Of a stretch of DNA of 64,000 nt, positions 25,952 to 35,770 are shown piece after piece (positions within the stretch are counted from its first letter, which is position 1; the number at the start of each line of letters is the position of its first letter). Under the pieces are notes generated by a model. It ran no database searches, was not told where the DNA came from, and saw only the letters and a list, made by a program, of their open reading frames with translations. The position numbers and the translations under genes were made by a program. This DNA comes from Plantibacter sp. ME-Dv--P-122b (lineage in GTDB: Bacteria; Actinomycetota; Actinomycetes; Actinomycetales; Microbacteriaceae): contig NZ_JARVSC010000005.1 of the NCBI RefSeq assembly GCF_030209375.1, forward strand, positions 186,001 to 250,000, in the 5' to 3' direction.

Positions 25952-27369
25952 TAACCGACGGATCCTTCCATGCCCATCTCGATGAGCTTGTTGAGTTCGA
26001 GTGCGTACTCCATGGGCAGTTCGCGGGCGATCGGTTCGATGAAGCCGCGGACGATCATCGCCATGGCCTCGTCTTCCGGCATGCCGCGGCTCATGAGGTA
26101 GAAGAGCTGCTCCTCGCTGACCTTGGACACCGTCGCCTCGTGTCCGAGCTGGACGTCGTCCACCCGGATGTCGATCGCCGGGTAGGTGTCGCTGCGGGAG
26201 ATGGTGTCGACCAGGAGCGCGTCGCAGCGCACGGTGTTGGCCGAGTGGTGGGCGTTGGCGTCCACCCTGACCTCGCCACGGTAGCCCGCGCGACCGCCGC
26301 CTCGGGCGATCGACTTGGAGACGATCGACGACTGCGTGTACGGAGCCATGTGGATCATCTTCGCGCCGGCGTCCTGGTGCTGGCCGGGACCGGCGAACGC
26401 GACGGACAGGGTCTCGCCCTTGGCGTGCTCGCCCATGAGGTAGATGGACGGGTACTTCATCGTGACCTTGGATCCGATATTGCCGTCGATCCACTCCATG
26501 GTCGCGCCTTCGGCGGCCGTGGCGCGCTTCGTGACCAGGTTGTAGACGTTGTTCGACCAGTTCTGGATCGTCGTGTAGCGGACGCGGGCGTTCTTCTTGA
26601 CGATGATCTCGACGACCGCGGAGTGCAGTGAGTCGGACTTGTAGATCGGCGCGGTGCAGCCCTCGATGTAGTGCACGTAGCTGCCCTCGTCGGCGATGAT
26701 CAGCGTGCGCTCGAACTGGCCCATGTTCTCGGTGTTGATCCGGAAGTAGGCCTGCAGCGGGATCTCGACGTGCACGCCGGGCGGCACATAGACGAAGGAG
26801 CCGCCCGACCACACGGCGGTGTTCAGCGCGGCGAACTTGTTGTCGCCGGACGGGATGACCGTGCCGAAGTACTCCTCGAAGAACTCGGGGTGCTCGCGCA
26901 AGGCGGTGTCGGTGTCCATGAAGATGACACCCTGTGCTTCGAGCTCCTCGTTGATCTGGTGGTAGACCACCTCGGACTCGTACTGCGCGGCGACGCCGGA
27001 CACGAGGCGCTGGCGCTCCGCCTCGGGGATGCCGAGCTTCTCGTAGGTGTTCTTGATGTCGTCCGGCAGGTCCTCCCAGGTCTGAGCCTGTTTCTCGGTG
27101 GACCGGACGAAGTACTTGATGTTCTCGAAGTCGATCTCAGAGAGGTCGGCGCCCCACGTCGGCATGGGCTTGCGCTCGAACAGCTGCAGGGCCTTGAGGC
27201 GGCGCTGCAGCATCCACTCCGGTTCGCTCTTCAATGCGGAGATGTCGGCCACGACCTCGGTGGAGATGCCGCGGCGCGCTGACGCGCCGGCGACGTCGCC
27301 GTCGTGCCATCCGAACTCGTATTGGCCGAGTCCGGCGAGCTCCGGGCGATCGATCAGGATGTCTGACAT
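25951..27369 (-). CDS. sufB: Fe-S cluster assembly protein SufB
   Basis: A 472-residue scaffold subunit on which clusters are built. Characteristic blocks are [44 protein letters not shown] and SNRAVGTD-like repeats ending in [18 protein letters not shown] at 27369 ([11 protein letters not shown]) is chosen because GGAGGAAAGAGG lies just upstream; an earlier in-frame start adds unrelated residues. It is first in the operon sufB-sufD-Rieske-sufC-sufT. No sufR, sufS or sufU is present, so the cysteine desulfurase must be encoded elsewhere. Confidence 0.96.
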   Translation of the reverse strand: MSDILIDRPELAGLGQYEFGWHDGDVAGASARRGISTEVVADISALKSEPEWMLQRRLKALQLFERKPMPTWGADLSEIDFENIKYFVRSTEKQAQTWEDLPDDIKNTYEKLGIPEAERQRLVSGVAAQYESEVVYHQINEELEAQGVIFMDTDTALREHPEFFEEYFGTVIPSGDNKFAALNTAVWSGGSFVYVPPGVHVEIPLQAYFRINTENMGQFERTLIIADEGSYVHYIEGCTAPIYKSDSLHSAVVEIIVKKNARVRYTTIQNWSNNVYNLVTKRATAAEGATMEWIDGNIGSKVTMKYPSIYLMGEHAKGETLSVAFAGPGQHQDAGAKMIHMAPYTQSSIVSKSIARGGGRAGYRGEVRVDANAHHSANTVRCDALLVDTISRSDTYPAIDIRVDDVQLGHEATVSKVSEEQLFYLMSRGMPEDEAMAMIVRGFIEPIARELPMEYALELNKLIEMGMEGSVG

Positions 27370-27483
27370 GTGTCCCTCTTTCCTCCCTGGAGACAACCAC
27401 CGGCTGGAGGTCGTCATTCCCTCCCATGGCACGCGCCTGATCGGAGCGGATTGGGGAGGGGATGTGCGGGCGGCTTCTTCGCG

Positions 27484-27503
27484 AACCTACAATGTTCATG
27501 AAC
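27484..27503 (-). promoter_or_regulatory. candidate sufB promoter and operator palindrome
   Basis: On the minus strand a TAGGTT -10 candidate (27484-27489) is preceded by the perfect 10-bp palindrome GTTCATGAAC (27494-27503), which would fall in the -35/-10 spacer. That is a typical repressor position, but the binding protein is unknown. Confidence 0.35.
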
Positions 27504-27616
27504 CATGGCGCTTCTCGCGCGCACCGTGAACCTCATAATCCTACAGCTTCCTGTGGGTTGTGGGTGAGAACGGTGGATACCGCAGCCGTGGCCACCGCGA
27601 ACCGAAGGATCGACCC

Positions 27617-28648
27617 GTGTCACACCACTCCAAGTCCGCCGGTCGACCGACGCCGGCACCGACCCTTTCCGACCGGGTGCGGGCCACCCGGTTCTGGCAG
27701 TGGCTACCGACCACGATCGACAAGCGCGTGCGGGTCGTCGCCTGGCTCTCGTTCGCCTTCCAGCTCGTCCTCATCGGGACCGGCGGCGCCGTGCGTCTGA
27801 CGGCCTCCGGCCTCGGGTGCCCGACGTGGCCGCGCTGCACGGACGACTCCTTCGTCAACACGCCGGAGATGGGCATCCACGGGTTCATCGAGTTCGGCAA
27901 CCGCCTCCTGACCTTCGTCCTGGCGGCCATCGTGATCGCCGCGTTCCTCGCGGTGATCCGCATGCGCCGGCAGCGCCCCGACCTCTTCCGACTGACCCTG
28001 CTCCAGGGACTGTCGATCCCCGCGCAGGCGGTCCTCGGCGGCATCACCGTCCTCACCGGGCTGAACCCGTACGTGGTCGGGCTGCACTTCGTCATCTCGA
28101 TCGTCCTCGTCGCCCTCGCGACGATGCTCGTCCACCGGGTCTATCGGGGCCCCCGTGGTGCGGTGAAGGTCATGCCCGGCTGGTATCTCGGCGTCGTCCA
28201 TCTGACGAGCCTCTTCGTCGCCGTCACCGTCGTGTTCGGGATCCTGACAACGGGCTCGGGCCCGCACGCCGGCGACAACTCGAAGGAGGTGCCGGCGCCG
28301 CGCAACGGGTTCGACCCCGAGTTCCTCCAGCACCTCCACAGCTGGCCCGCCTACGCGACGCTCGCCGGCACCATCGTCCTGCTCGTCGGTGCGATCGCGC
28401 TCGGTGCCCGCCGTGGGTCGCGCGGGGTGCGCGCCGCGGTCTCCACCCTGCTGGCTGTCGAAGTGGTGCAGATCATCGTGGGGCTCACCCAGGCCCGCCT
28501 CGGACTCCCCGAGGTGCTCGTGGGGCTGCACATGGTGCTGGCCGGGCTGCTCGTCGCAGCGATGACCTGGGTCGTGCTGCAGCAGCGGATCCCGGTCCGG
28601 ACCGCGTCGCGCGCCGAGGATCCGGCATCCCTCAGCGTCTCCCGCTGA
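27617..28648 (+). CDS. ctaA: heme A synthase (COX15/CtaA)
   Basis: CtaA oxidises heme O to heme A in the membrane for aa3-type cytochrome oxidase. The 343-residue protein has about eight hydrophobic helices and the family motifs GTGGAVRLTASGLGCPTWPRC (a conserved Cys pair), HGFIEFGNRLLT, GLHF, LHSWPAY and GLHM, whose histidines bind heme. The GTG at 27617 is preferred because AAGGA (27605-27609) lies 7 nt upstream; an earlier start at 27560 would add 19 residues. It is divergent from the suf operon. Confidence 0.93.
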   Translation: MSHHSKSAGRPTPAPTLSDRVRATRFWQWLPTTIDKRVRVVAWLSFAFQLVLIGTGGAVRLTASGLGCPTWPRCTDDSFVNTPEMGIHGFIEFGNRLLTFVLAAIVIAAFLAVIRMRRQRPDLFRLTLLQGLSIPAQAVLGGITVLTGLNPYVVGLHFVISIVLVALATMLVHRVYRGPRGAVKVMPGWYLGVVHLTSLFVAVTVVFGILTTGSGPHAGDNSKEVPAPRNGFDPEFLQHLHSWPAYATLAGTIVLLVGAIALGARRGSRGVRAAVSTLLAVEVVQIIVGLTQARLGLPEVLVGLHMVLAGLLVAAMTWVVLQQRIPVRTASRAEDPASLSVSR

Positions 28649-28662
28649 CGGCTTTGACTCTC

Positions 28663-28700
28663 CTGCTGACGACTCAGAGCGTCTGCTGACGACTCAGAGC
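28663..28700. repeat. 18-bp direct repeat at the helicase stop codon
   Basis: CTGCTGACGACTCAGAGC occurs at 28663-28680 and again at 28683-28700 with 2 bp between. The second copy contains the stop and last codons of the helicase gene on the minus strand; the first lies in the ctaA-helicase gap. Confidence 0.9.
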
Positions 28701-31243
28701 ATCCCGACAGCGGTCACCCGGACGACCGCGGTCCCGGTCTCGTCGGAGGCGTCGAGATCGATGACCGCACTGATCCCCCAGTCGTGGTCGCCGGCCGGAT
28801 CGGCGAACACCTGCCGCACCCGCCAGACGCCGCCCGTGTCACCGACGGGGCGCTCGTCCTCGTCGTCGATGACCAGCAGCGCCGGGCTCCGTGCTGCAGC
28901 ACCCGTCGGGAGCTCACCGTGCTCCTCGAAGTACGGATCCATGGCGTCGGCCCAGGTGTCGGCGTCGAATCCAGCTGACGCGTCGAGCTCGCCGAGCGCG
29001 TCGTAGTGCTCCAGCGACGCGAGCTGGACCCGTCGGAAGAGTTCGTTCCGGACGAGGACGGTGAACGCCCGGCGGTTGGCGAGGACGCTCCGTGGCGTCG
29101 GCGGAAGTGACCGACTCGTCTCCGCATGGCGTTCGGGGTCCGGGTGGGACAGCTCCTCCCACTCGTCGAGCAGACTGGAGTCGACCTGTCGGACGAGCTC
29201 GCCGAGCCACTCGATGAGGTCCTGGAGCTCCTCGTCCTTGAACTCGTCCGGAACGCTCTGCCGGATCGCCCGGAAGGCGTCGGAGAGGTACCGCAGGACG
29301 AGTCCCTCGGATCTCGAGAGACTGTAGAACGAGACGAACTCGCTGAAGTTCAGGGCGCGCTCGATGAAGTCGCGGACGACCGCCTTCGGGCGGAGCTCGA
29401 GGTCGAGTGCCCACGGTTGTGCGGCGGTGTAGCTCGTGAACGCCGCCTCGAGGAGTTCCGCCAGTGGTCTCGGATGGGTCACCGCCTCGAGGAGCTCCAT
29501 GCGCTGGTCGTACTCGATCCCCTCGGCCTTCATCGCCTGCACGGCCTCGCCCCTGGCGAGGTGCTGCTGGGCCATGACGATCTGGCGTGGATCGTCGAGC
29601 GTCGACTCGACGACCGAGATGACGTCGAGGGCGAAGCCGGGCTCCTCGGGGTCCAACAGCTCGAACGCGGCGAGGGCGAAGGGCGACAGCGGGGCGTTGA
29701 GCGCGAAGTTCGGCTGCAGTTCGACCGTGAGGCCGATGACGACCTCACCCGTCTCGGGGTCGATCGTCTGGGTGATCACCCCTGCCGTGCGGAGGGTGCG
29801 GTATATCTCGAGCGCGCGCCTGGCCAGGGCGAAGCGTCTCGCCCGAGGCTCGTGGTTGTCGAAGACGAGGGAGCGGATGGTGCCGAAGCTGTCACCGCCG
29901 CGTGCGATGACGCTGAGCATCATCGCGTGGGTGAGCTGCATGTGGCTGGTCAGTGTCTCAGGCTCGGCCGCGACGAGGCGCTGGAAGCTCGGCTCCCCCC
30001 AGGACACGAACCCCTCCGGCGCCTTCTTCCGGATGATCTTCCGGCGCTTCTTCGGGTCGTCGCCGGCCTTCTCGATGAGCTTGAGGTTCTCGGTCTCGTG
30101 CTCGGGGGCCTGGACGACGACGGTGCCCGCAGTGTCGTAGCCGGCCCGACCCGCACGACCGGCGATCTGGTGGAACTCCCGGGCGTTCACCTGACGCATC
30201 TTCGTGCCGTCGTACTTCGTGAGCGCCGTGAACAGGACGGTGCGGATCGGGACGTTGATCCCGACGCCGAGGGTGTCCGTCCCGCAGATGATGCGGAGGA
30301 GACCACGTTGGGCCAGCTGCTCCACGAGGCGTCGGTACTTCGGCAGCATGCCGGCGTGGTGCACGCCGATCCCGCTGCGGACGAGCCGGGACAGCGTCGT
30401 GCCGAACGCGGTGCTGAACCGGAAGTCGCCGATGGCGTCGGCGATCTCGTCGCGTTGCTCGCGGGTGACGACCTTGAGGCTGGTCAAGGCCTGCGCCCGC
30501 TCGAGCGCCGCCGCCTGCGCGAAGTGGACGATGTAGATCGGAGCCTGTCCCGTGTGGAGGAGGTCTTCCACGGTCTCGTGGATCGGTGTGGTCGCGTAGG
30601 AGAAATGGAGCGGGACCGGTCGTTCGACACCGGTCACGATGGCGGTCTCGCGGCCGGTCCGGCGCTCGAGGTCGCGTGCGAGGTCGCCGACGTCGCCGAG
30701 GGTCGCGGACATGAGGACGAACTGCGTGTCCGGGAGGGTGAGGAGCGGCACCTGCCACGCCCACCCGCGGTCGGGGTCGGCGTAGAAGTGGAACTCGTCC
30801 ATCACGACCTGGTCGATGCCGGCGTCCTCGCCGTGCCGGAGCGCCAAGTTGGCGACGATCTCCGCGGTGCAGCAGACGATCGGCGCGTCCGCGTTCACCG
30901 AGGAGTCCCCGGTGACCATCCCGACGTTCTCCGCGCCGAACATCTCCACGAGCGCGAAGAACTTCTCGCTGACGAGCGCCTTGATGGGGGCCGTGTAGTA
31001 GCTGCGGCGACCGGAGCTCAGCGCCGCGAAGTGTGCGCCGGCGGCGACGAGGCTCTTACCGGTGCCCGTCGGGGTGGAGAGGATGACGTTGGCGCCGTCG
31101 ACGATGCCGATGAGCGCCTCCTCCTGCGCCGGGTACAGGCGGAGTCCGCCGGCCTCGGCCCAGGAGACGAACCGATCGAAGACGATGTCGGGGCTCTCCC
31201 CCGTCGCAGCGATCAGCCGGCCGCGTTCCGCTGCGTCAGCCAC
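28694..31243 (-). CDS. Ski2-like DEAD/DEAH-box helicase with DUF3516 domain
   Basis: An 849-residue SF2 helicase. Domain 1 has TPTGTGKS (57-64), TAPIKALVSEKF (motif Ia), MDEFHFYAD (motif II, DEFH variant) and LMSATLGD (motif III); domain 2 has GVHHAGMLPKYRR, GTDTLGVGINVP and HQIAGRAGRAGYD (motifs IV-VI). The rest, from about residue 420, is the DUF3516 region typical of actinobacteria. It is probably an RNA helicase related to Ski2/Mtr4/HelY, acting in RNA turnover; direct evidence is lacking. The GTG start lies 4 bp after the ctaB stop, so it is co-transcribed with heme O synthase. Confidence 0.9.
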   Translation of the reverse strand: MADAAERGRLIAATGESPDIVFDRFVSWAEAGGLRLYPAQEEALIGIVDGANVILSTPTGTGKSLVAAGAHFAALSSGRRSYYTAPIKALVSEKFFALVEMFGAENVGMVTGDSSVNADAPIVCCTAEIVANLALRHGEDAGIDQVVMDEFHFYADPDRGWAWQVPLLTLPDTQFVLMSATLGDVGDLARDLERRTGRETAIVTGVERPVPLHFSYATTPIHETVEDLLHTGQAPIYIVHFAQAAALERAQALTSLKVVTREQRDEIADAIGDFRFSTAFGTTLSRLVRSGIGVHHAGMLPKYRRLVEQLAQRGLLRIICGTDTLGVGINVPIRTVLFTALTKYDGTKMRQVNAREFHQIAGRAGRAGYDTAGTVVVQAPEHETENLKLIEKAGDDPKKRRKIIRKKAPEGFVSWGEPSFQRLVAAEPETLTSHMQLTHAMMLSVIARGGDSFGTIRSLVFDNHEPRARRFALARRALEIYRTLRTAGVITQTIDPETGEVVIGLTVELQPNFALNAPLSPFALAAFELLDPEEPGFALDVISVVESTLDDPRQIVMAQQHLARGEAVQAMKAEGIEYDQRMELLEAVTHPRPLAELLEAAFTSYTAAQPWALDLELRPKAVVRDFIERALNFSEFVSFYSLSRSEGLVLRYLSDAFRAIRQSVPDEFKDEELQDLIEWLGELVRQVDSSLLDEWEELSHPDPERHAETSRSLPPTPRSVLANRRAFTVLVRNELFRRVQLASLEHYDALGELDASAGFDADTWADAMDPYFEEHGELPTGAAARSPALLVIDDEDERPVGDTGGVWRVRQVFADPAGDHDWGISAVIDLDASDETGTAVVRVTAVGML

Positions 31244-31247
31244 CGGG

Positions 31248-32168
31248 TCAGAACGGGAGCAGCGGGTCGATGCCGACGGCGAGGAACAGGAGGGTCAGGT
31301 AGGTGATCGACCCGTGGAAGACGCGCATCGGCGAGACGTGCTCGTGGCGGATCGCGAGGTTGTACAGGCGGTGGGTCTCGTAGACGAACCACCCGCCGGA
31401 CAGGAGGGCGACGGCGCTGTACAGCAGCCCCATGTCGGCCACCGGGATGAGCAGGAGCGAGCAGACGACCGTCGCCCACGCGTACAGGATGACCTGGAGG
31501 CCGACCTGCGCGCGGCCGCGGACGACGGCGAGCATCGGCACGCCGACGGCCTGGTAGTCACTGCGGTACTTCATCGACAGCGGCCAGTAGTGCGGCGGCG
31601 TCCAGAGGAACACGACCGCGAAGAGGATGATCGGTGCCCATGTCAGTGAACCGGTGACGGCGGCCCAGCCGATGACCACGGGGAAGCAGCCCGCGATCCC
31701 ACCCCAGATGATGTTCTGCTGGGTGCGTCGCTTCAGCCACAGCGTGTACACGAAGACGTAGAAGAGGATCGCGCCGACGGACAAGGTGGCCGCGAGCCAG
31801 TTGGTGGTGGCGAGGAGCCAGACCGTGGAGACGACGCCGAGCGTCCACGCGAACACGAGCGCCTCGCGCGGCGTGAGCTCGCCGGTCACGAGGGGGCGCT
31901 TCTTCGTGCGGTCCATGACCGCGTCGATGTCGCGGTCGATGTAGCAGTTGAACGCCGCCGCGGAGCCGGCGCTCAACGACCCGCCGATGACGGTCGCGAT
32001 GACGAGCCACCAGTCGGGCAGGCCGCCCTTCGCGAGGATCATGACGGGGATCGTCGTCACGAGGAGCAGCTCCATGACCCGCGGCTTGGTGAGGGCGATG
32101 TACGCCTTCGCCTTGCGTCGGAAACCGAGCTTGGGGCTCGACACACGTTCTGCTACAGCGACGTCCAT
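31248..32168 (-). CDS. ctaB: heme O synthase (protoheme IX farnesyltransferase)
   Basis: A 306-residue UbiA-family membrane prenyltransferase that adds a farnesyl group to heme B, the step before CtaA. The Mg-diphosphate motif [15 protein letters not shown] is present, as are [17 protein letters not shown] and [11 protein letters not shown]. About nine hydrophobic segments are visible. ATG at 32168 has AGAGGAGC directly upstream; a GTG at 32198 is an alternative. It is divergent from tkt. Confidence 0.95.
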   Translation of the reverse strand: MDVAVAERVSSPKLGFRRKAKAYIALTKPRVMELLLVTTIPVMILAKGGLPDWWLVIATVIGGSLSAGSAAAFNCYIDRDIDAVMDRTKKRPLVTGELTPREALVFAWTLGVVSTVWLLATTNWLAATLSVGAILFYVFVYTLWLKRRTQQNIIWGGIAGCFPVVIGWAAVTGSLTWAPIILFAVVFLWTPPHYWPLSMKYRSDYQAVGVPMLAVVRGRAQVGLQVILYAWATVVCSLLLIPVADMGLLYSAVALLSGGWFVYETHRLYNLAIRHEHVSPMRVFHGSITYLTLLFLAVGIDPLLPF

Positions 32169-32545
32169 TGCTCCTCTAACGTTCGGTTCACCACGCACTG
32201 CTCGCCCGGTGCGCGGTCCGCAGACGATTCTACGACACGCGCGGGCGGCTCCCTACTCACGGTGCGCAGGCGCGACGTGCCTCACCGGGCGAGGCCCGTC
32301 CTGCAAGCTCTGCAACGATCCGTGACGTCGCCTGTTCGCGCTCGTCGAACATCGACCGTCGGCTGCAGGGGTTCGCTATGCTGGGGAGTGCTCGCCAGCC
32401 ACTGTGCACGCGTGCGCCCCCCTTCACCCAGTTCGAAGAGCGGTGTCGTGTGCTCGGACGCCGAAGACGACGTGGGCCGCGAACGCACAGAAGAAGGCTC
32501 GACCGCTCGTCGGCCTCCTGTTCCGATGAGAAGGGTCAGTATTCA
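32169..32545. promoter_or_regulatory. 377-bp ctaB/tkt divergent regulatory region
   Basis: No gene was seen. On the minus strand TAGAAT (32227-32232) is a good -10 for ctaB, with a weak -35. On the plus strand TATGCT (32377-32382) is a -10 candidate for tkt, which would give a leader of about 155 nt. I found no convincing riboswitch or repeat in it. Confidence 0.5.
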
Positions 32546-34636
32546 GTGGCAGATCTGCAGTGGGAAAGCATTGACAGCAAAGCAGTCGACACGGCGCGCA
32601 TCCTCGCCGCCGACGCGGTGGAGAAGGTCGGCAACGGCCACCCGGGAACGGCGATGAGTCTCGCCCCCGCCGCCTACCTGCTGTTCCAGAAGGTCATGCG
32701 ACGCGATCCGAAGGACCAGGACTGGCTCGGACGCGACCGCTTCGTGCTGTCGGTCGGGCACAGCTCCCTGACCCAGTACGTCCAGCTCTACCTGGGCGGC
32801 TACGGTCTGGAACTCTCGGACCTCGAGGCGCTCCGCACCTGGGGTTCGCTCACGCCGGGTCACCCGGAGTACGGTCACACCGACGGCGTCGAGATCACCA
32901 CCGGCCCCCTCGGCCAGGGGCTCGCCTCCGCCGTGGGCTTCGCGTACGCGTCCCGCTTCGAGCGTGGCCTGTTCGACCCCGAGGCCGAGGCCGGCACGAG
33001 CCCGTTCGACCACTTCGTCTATGTCATCGCCGGCGACGGCGACCTGCAGGAAGGCGTCACGAGCGAGGCCTCCTCGCTCGCCGGTCACCAGCAGCTCGGC
33101 AACCTCATCGCGATCTACGACTCCAACCAGATCTCGATCGAGGACGACACCAACATCGCCTTCACCGAGGACGTCAAGGCCCGCTATGAGGCCTACCACT
33201 GGCACGTCCAGGTCGTCGACTGGAAGAAGACCGGCGAGTACGTCGAGGACGTCCACGCACTCAACGACGCGATCGAGGCCGCGAAGGCCGAGACCGACAA
33301 GCCGTCGCTCATCATCCTGAAGACCATCATCGGTTGGCCGGCTCCCAAGAAGCAGAACTCCGGCAAGATCCACGGCTCCGCGTTGGGTGCCGAGGAACTC
33401 GCTGCCGTGAAGGAGGTGCTCGGCTTCGACCCCGAGCAGAACTTCTTCGTCGCCGACGAGGTCATCGAGCACACCCGCAAGGCGATCGACCGCGGTGCCG
33501 AGGCACGCGCCGAGTGGCAGCAGACGTTCGACGCCTGGGCCGCGGCCAACCCGGAGCGCGCTGCGCTGCTGGAGCGTCTCGAGGCCGGCGAACTCCCCGA
33601 GGGTGTCGAGTCTGCGCTGCCCGTGTTCGAGGCCGGCAAGGACGTCTCGACCCGCGCCGCATCCGGCAAGGTGCTCAACGCCCTCGGCCCGGTCATCCCG
33701 GAGCTGTGGGGCGGTTCGGCCGACCTCGCCGAGTCGAACAACACGACGATCGAGGGCGGTGCGTCGTTCATCCCGAGCGAGCACTCCACCCACGAGTGGA
33801 CCGGGAACCCCTACGGTCGCGTCCTGCACTTCGGCATCCGCGAGCACGCCATGGCCGCGATCCTCAACGGCATCGTCCTGCACGGCCCGACCCGCGCGTT
33901 CGGTGGCACCTTCCTCATCTTCAGCGACTACATGCGTCCGGCCGTCCGTCTCGCCGCGCTCATGAACGTGCCGTCCATCTTCGTGTGGACCCACGACTCC
34001 GTCGCCCTCGGTGAGGACGGCCCCACGCACCAGCCGATCGAGCAGCTCGCCTCGCTCCGTGCCATCCCGAACCTCGCCGTCGTGCGACCGGGTGACGCGA
34101 ACGAGGTGGCCTACGCCTGGCTCGAGATCCTCAAGCGTCGCGGCGGCCCGACCGGCATCGCGCTGACCCGTCAGAACATCCCGGTGTTCGAGCGCGGGAC
34201 GGGCGACGCCACCGGCGAGACCTTCGCTGCGGCGTCGAACGTCGCCAAGGGCGCGTACATCCTCGCCGAGGCGCCCGGCGGCACGCCGGACGTCATCCTC
34301 ATCGCGACGGGCTCCGAGCTCCAGCTCGCCGTCGAGGCCCGCGAGGTCCTGCGCGGCGAGGGCGTCAACGCCCGCGTCGTCTCGGTGCCCGCACTCGAGT
34401 GGTTCGAGGAGCAGTCCGCCGAGTACCGCGAGTCCGTCCTCCCGAAGGCCGTCACCGCACGCGTGTCCGTCGAGGCGGGTCTCGGCCTGACCTGGAAGAG
34501 CATCGTCGGCGACGCCGGCCGGACCGTGTCGATCGAGCACTTCGGTGCTTCCGCCGACTACAAGACGCTGTTCCGTGAGTTCGGCATCACCACGGAGGCA
34601 GTCGTCTCCGCAGCACACGAGACGCTCGGCAAGTAG
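32546..34636 (+). CDS. tkt: transketolase
   Basis: A 696-residue TPP-dependent enzyme that moves two-carbon units between pentose, triose and hexose phosphates. GNGHPGTAMSLAP and the TPP motif beginning GDGDLQEG lie in the N-terminal domain; the cofactor-activating Glu is in FGIREHAM; the C-terminal domain has ATGSELQLAVEA. GTG start at 32546 with AAGGG upstream. It is the first gene of the six-gene operon tkt-tal-pgi-zwf-opcA-pgl, which spans the non-oxidative and oxidative pentose-phosphate branches except 6-phosphogluconate dehydrogenase. Confidence 0.97.
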   Translation: MADLQWESIDSKAVDTARILAADAVEKVGNGHPGTAMSLAPAAYLLFQKVMRRDPKDQDWLGRDRFVLSVGHSSLTQYVQLYLGGYGLELSDLEALRTWGSLTPGHPEYGHTDGVEITTGPLGQGLASAVGFAYASRFERGLFDPEAEAGTSPFDHFVYVIAGDGDLQEGVTSEASSLAGHQQLGNLIAIYDSNQISIEDDTNIAFTEDVKARYEAYHWHVQVVDWKKTGEYVEDVHALNDAIEAAKAETDKPSLIILKTIIGWPAPKKQNSGKIHGSALGAEELAAVKEVLGFDPEQNFFVADEVIEHTRKAIDRGAEARAEWQQTFDAWAAANPERAALLERLEAGELPEGVESALPVFEAGKDVSTRAASGKVLNALGPVIPELWGGSADLAESNNTTIEGGASFIPSEHSTHEWTGNPYGRVLHFGIREHAMAAILNGIVLHGPTRAFGGTFLIFSDYMRPAVRLAALMNVPSIFVWTHDSVALGEDGPTHQPIEQLASLRAIPNLAVVRPGDANEVAYAWLEILKRRGGPTGIALTRQNIPVFERGTGDATGETFAAASNVAKGAYILAEAPGGTPDVILIATGSELQLAVEAREVLRGEGVNARVVSVPALEWFEEQSAEYRESVLPKAVTARVSVEAGLGLTWKSIVGDAGRTVSIEHFGASADYKTLFREFGITTEAVVSAAHETLGK

Positions 34637-34660
34637 CCCGGGCGAAGGAGACAGAAGAAC

Positions 34661-35770
34661 ATGACTGAAACCCCAACCGCCCAGCTGTCCGCCGCCGGCG
34701 TCAGCATCTGGCTCGACGACCTCTCCCGCGGACGCATCCAGTCCGGTGGGCTGGAGCAGCTCATCGCCGACCGCAACGTCGTCGGCGTCACGACGAACCC
34801 GACGATCTTCGCGTCCGCGCTCAGCAACGGCGACGTCTACGCCGAGCAGGTCGCCCAGCTCGCCGCCGACGGCAAGGACGTCACCGAGGCGGTCTTCGAG
34901 ATCACCACCGACGACGTGGCCGCTGCATCGAAGATCTTCCGTGGGGTCTACGACTCCTCCAACGGGTACGACGGCCGCGTGTCGATCGAGGTCGAGCCGG
35001 GCTTCGCGCACGACGCCGCCTCGACGATCGACCAGGCCAAGCAGCTCTGGGCCAAGGTCAACCAGCCCAACGCGATGATCAAGATCCCCGCGACGGTCGA
35101 GGGCCTCGAGGCCATCACCGCCGTGATCGGCGCAGGCATCAGCGTCAACGTCACGTTGATCTTCAGCCTCACCCGCTACCGCGAGGTCATCAACGCGTTC
35201 CTCACCGGTCTCGAGCAGGCCAAGGCCGCGGGCCACGACCTCTCGACGATCCACTCGGTCGCCTCCTTCTTCGTGTCGCGGGTCGACACCGAGATCGACA
35301 AGCGCCTCGACGCGATCGGCAGCCCCGAGGCGACCGCGCTCAAGAGCAAGGCAGGCGTCGCGAACGCCCAGCTCGCCTACCAGGTCTTCGAGCAGGAGTT
35401 CGCGAGCGAGCGTGCGACCGCGCTCCTCGAGGCCGGCGCCAACAAGCAGCGTCCGCTCTGGGCCTCGACGGGCGTCAAGTCCGCCGACCTCCCCGACACG
35501 CTGTACGTGACCGAGCTCGTCGCCGACGGCGTCGTCAACACCATGCCGGAGAAGACCCTCGAGGCGACCTTCGACCACGGTGTCATCACCGGCGACACCG
35601 TCACCGGCTCCTACGCGGCCGCGAACGAGGTCCTCGACGCGATCGCAGCGCTCGGCGTGTCCTACGACGAGGTGACGGCGCTGCTCGAGCGCGAGGGCGT
35701 CGAGAAGTTCATCGTGTCCTGGGACGAGCTGCTCGAGACCGTGAAGACGGCTCTGGAGGCCTCCAAGTGA
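34661..35770 (+). CDS. tal: transaldolase
   Basis: A 369-residue class I aldolase that transfers dihydroxyacetone units in the pentose-phosphate pathway. TTNPTIF (44-50) and the Schiff-base Lys141 in [11 protein letters not shown] are clear. This is the longer actinobacterial/cyanobacterial transaldolase type. It starts 24 bp after tkt, and its stop overlaps the start of pgi by 4 bases (GTGA). Confidence 0.97.
   Translation: MTETPTAQLSAAGVSIWLDDLSRGRIQSGGLEQLIADRNVVGVTTNPTIFASALSNGDVYAEQVAQLAADGKDVTEAVFEITTDDVAAASKIFRGVYDSSNGYDGRVSIEVEPGFAHDAASTIDQAKQLWAKVNQPNAMIKIPATVEGLEAITAVIGAGISVNVTLIFSLTRYREVINAFLTGLEQAKAAGHDLSTIHSVASFFVSRVDTEIDKRLDAIGSPEATALKSKAGVANAQLAYQVFEQEFASERATALLEAGANKQRPLWASTGVKSADLPDTLYVTELVADGVVNTMPEKTLEATFDHGVITGDTVTGSYAAANEVLDAIAALGVSYDEVTALLEREGVEKFIVSWDELLETVKTALEASK

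Noticed and set aside
29126-31306. A 726-codon open frame opposite the DUF3516 helicase
   Set aside because: Shadow of a complete helicase with all motifs; composition is biased and no homology is recognisable.
32543-35578. A 1011-codon open frame opposite tkt and tal
   Set aside because: Antisense shadow of two intact pentose-phosphate genes; low-complexity Asp/Arg/Gly composition and no motifs.
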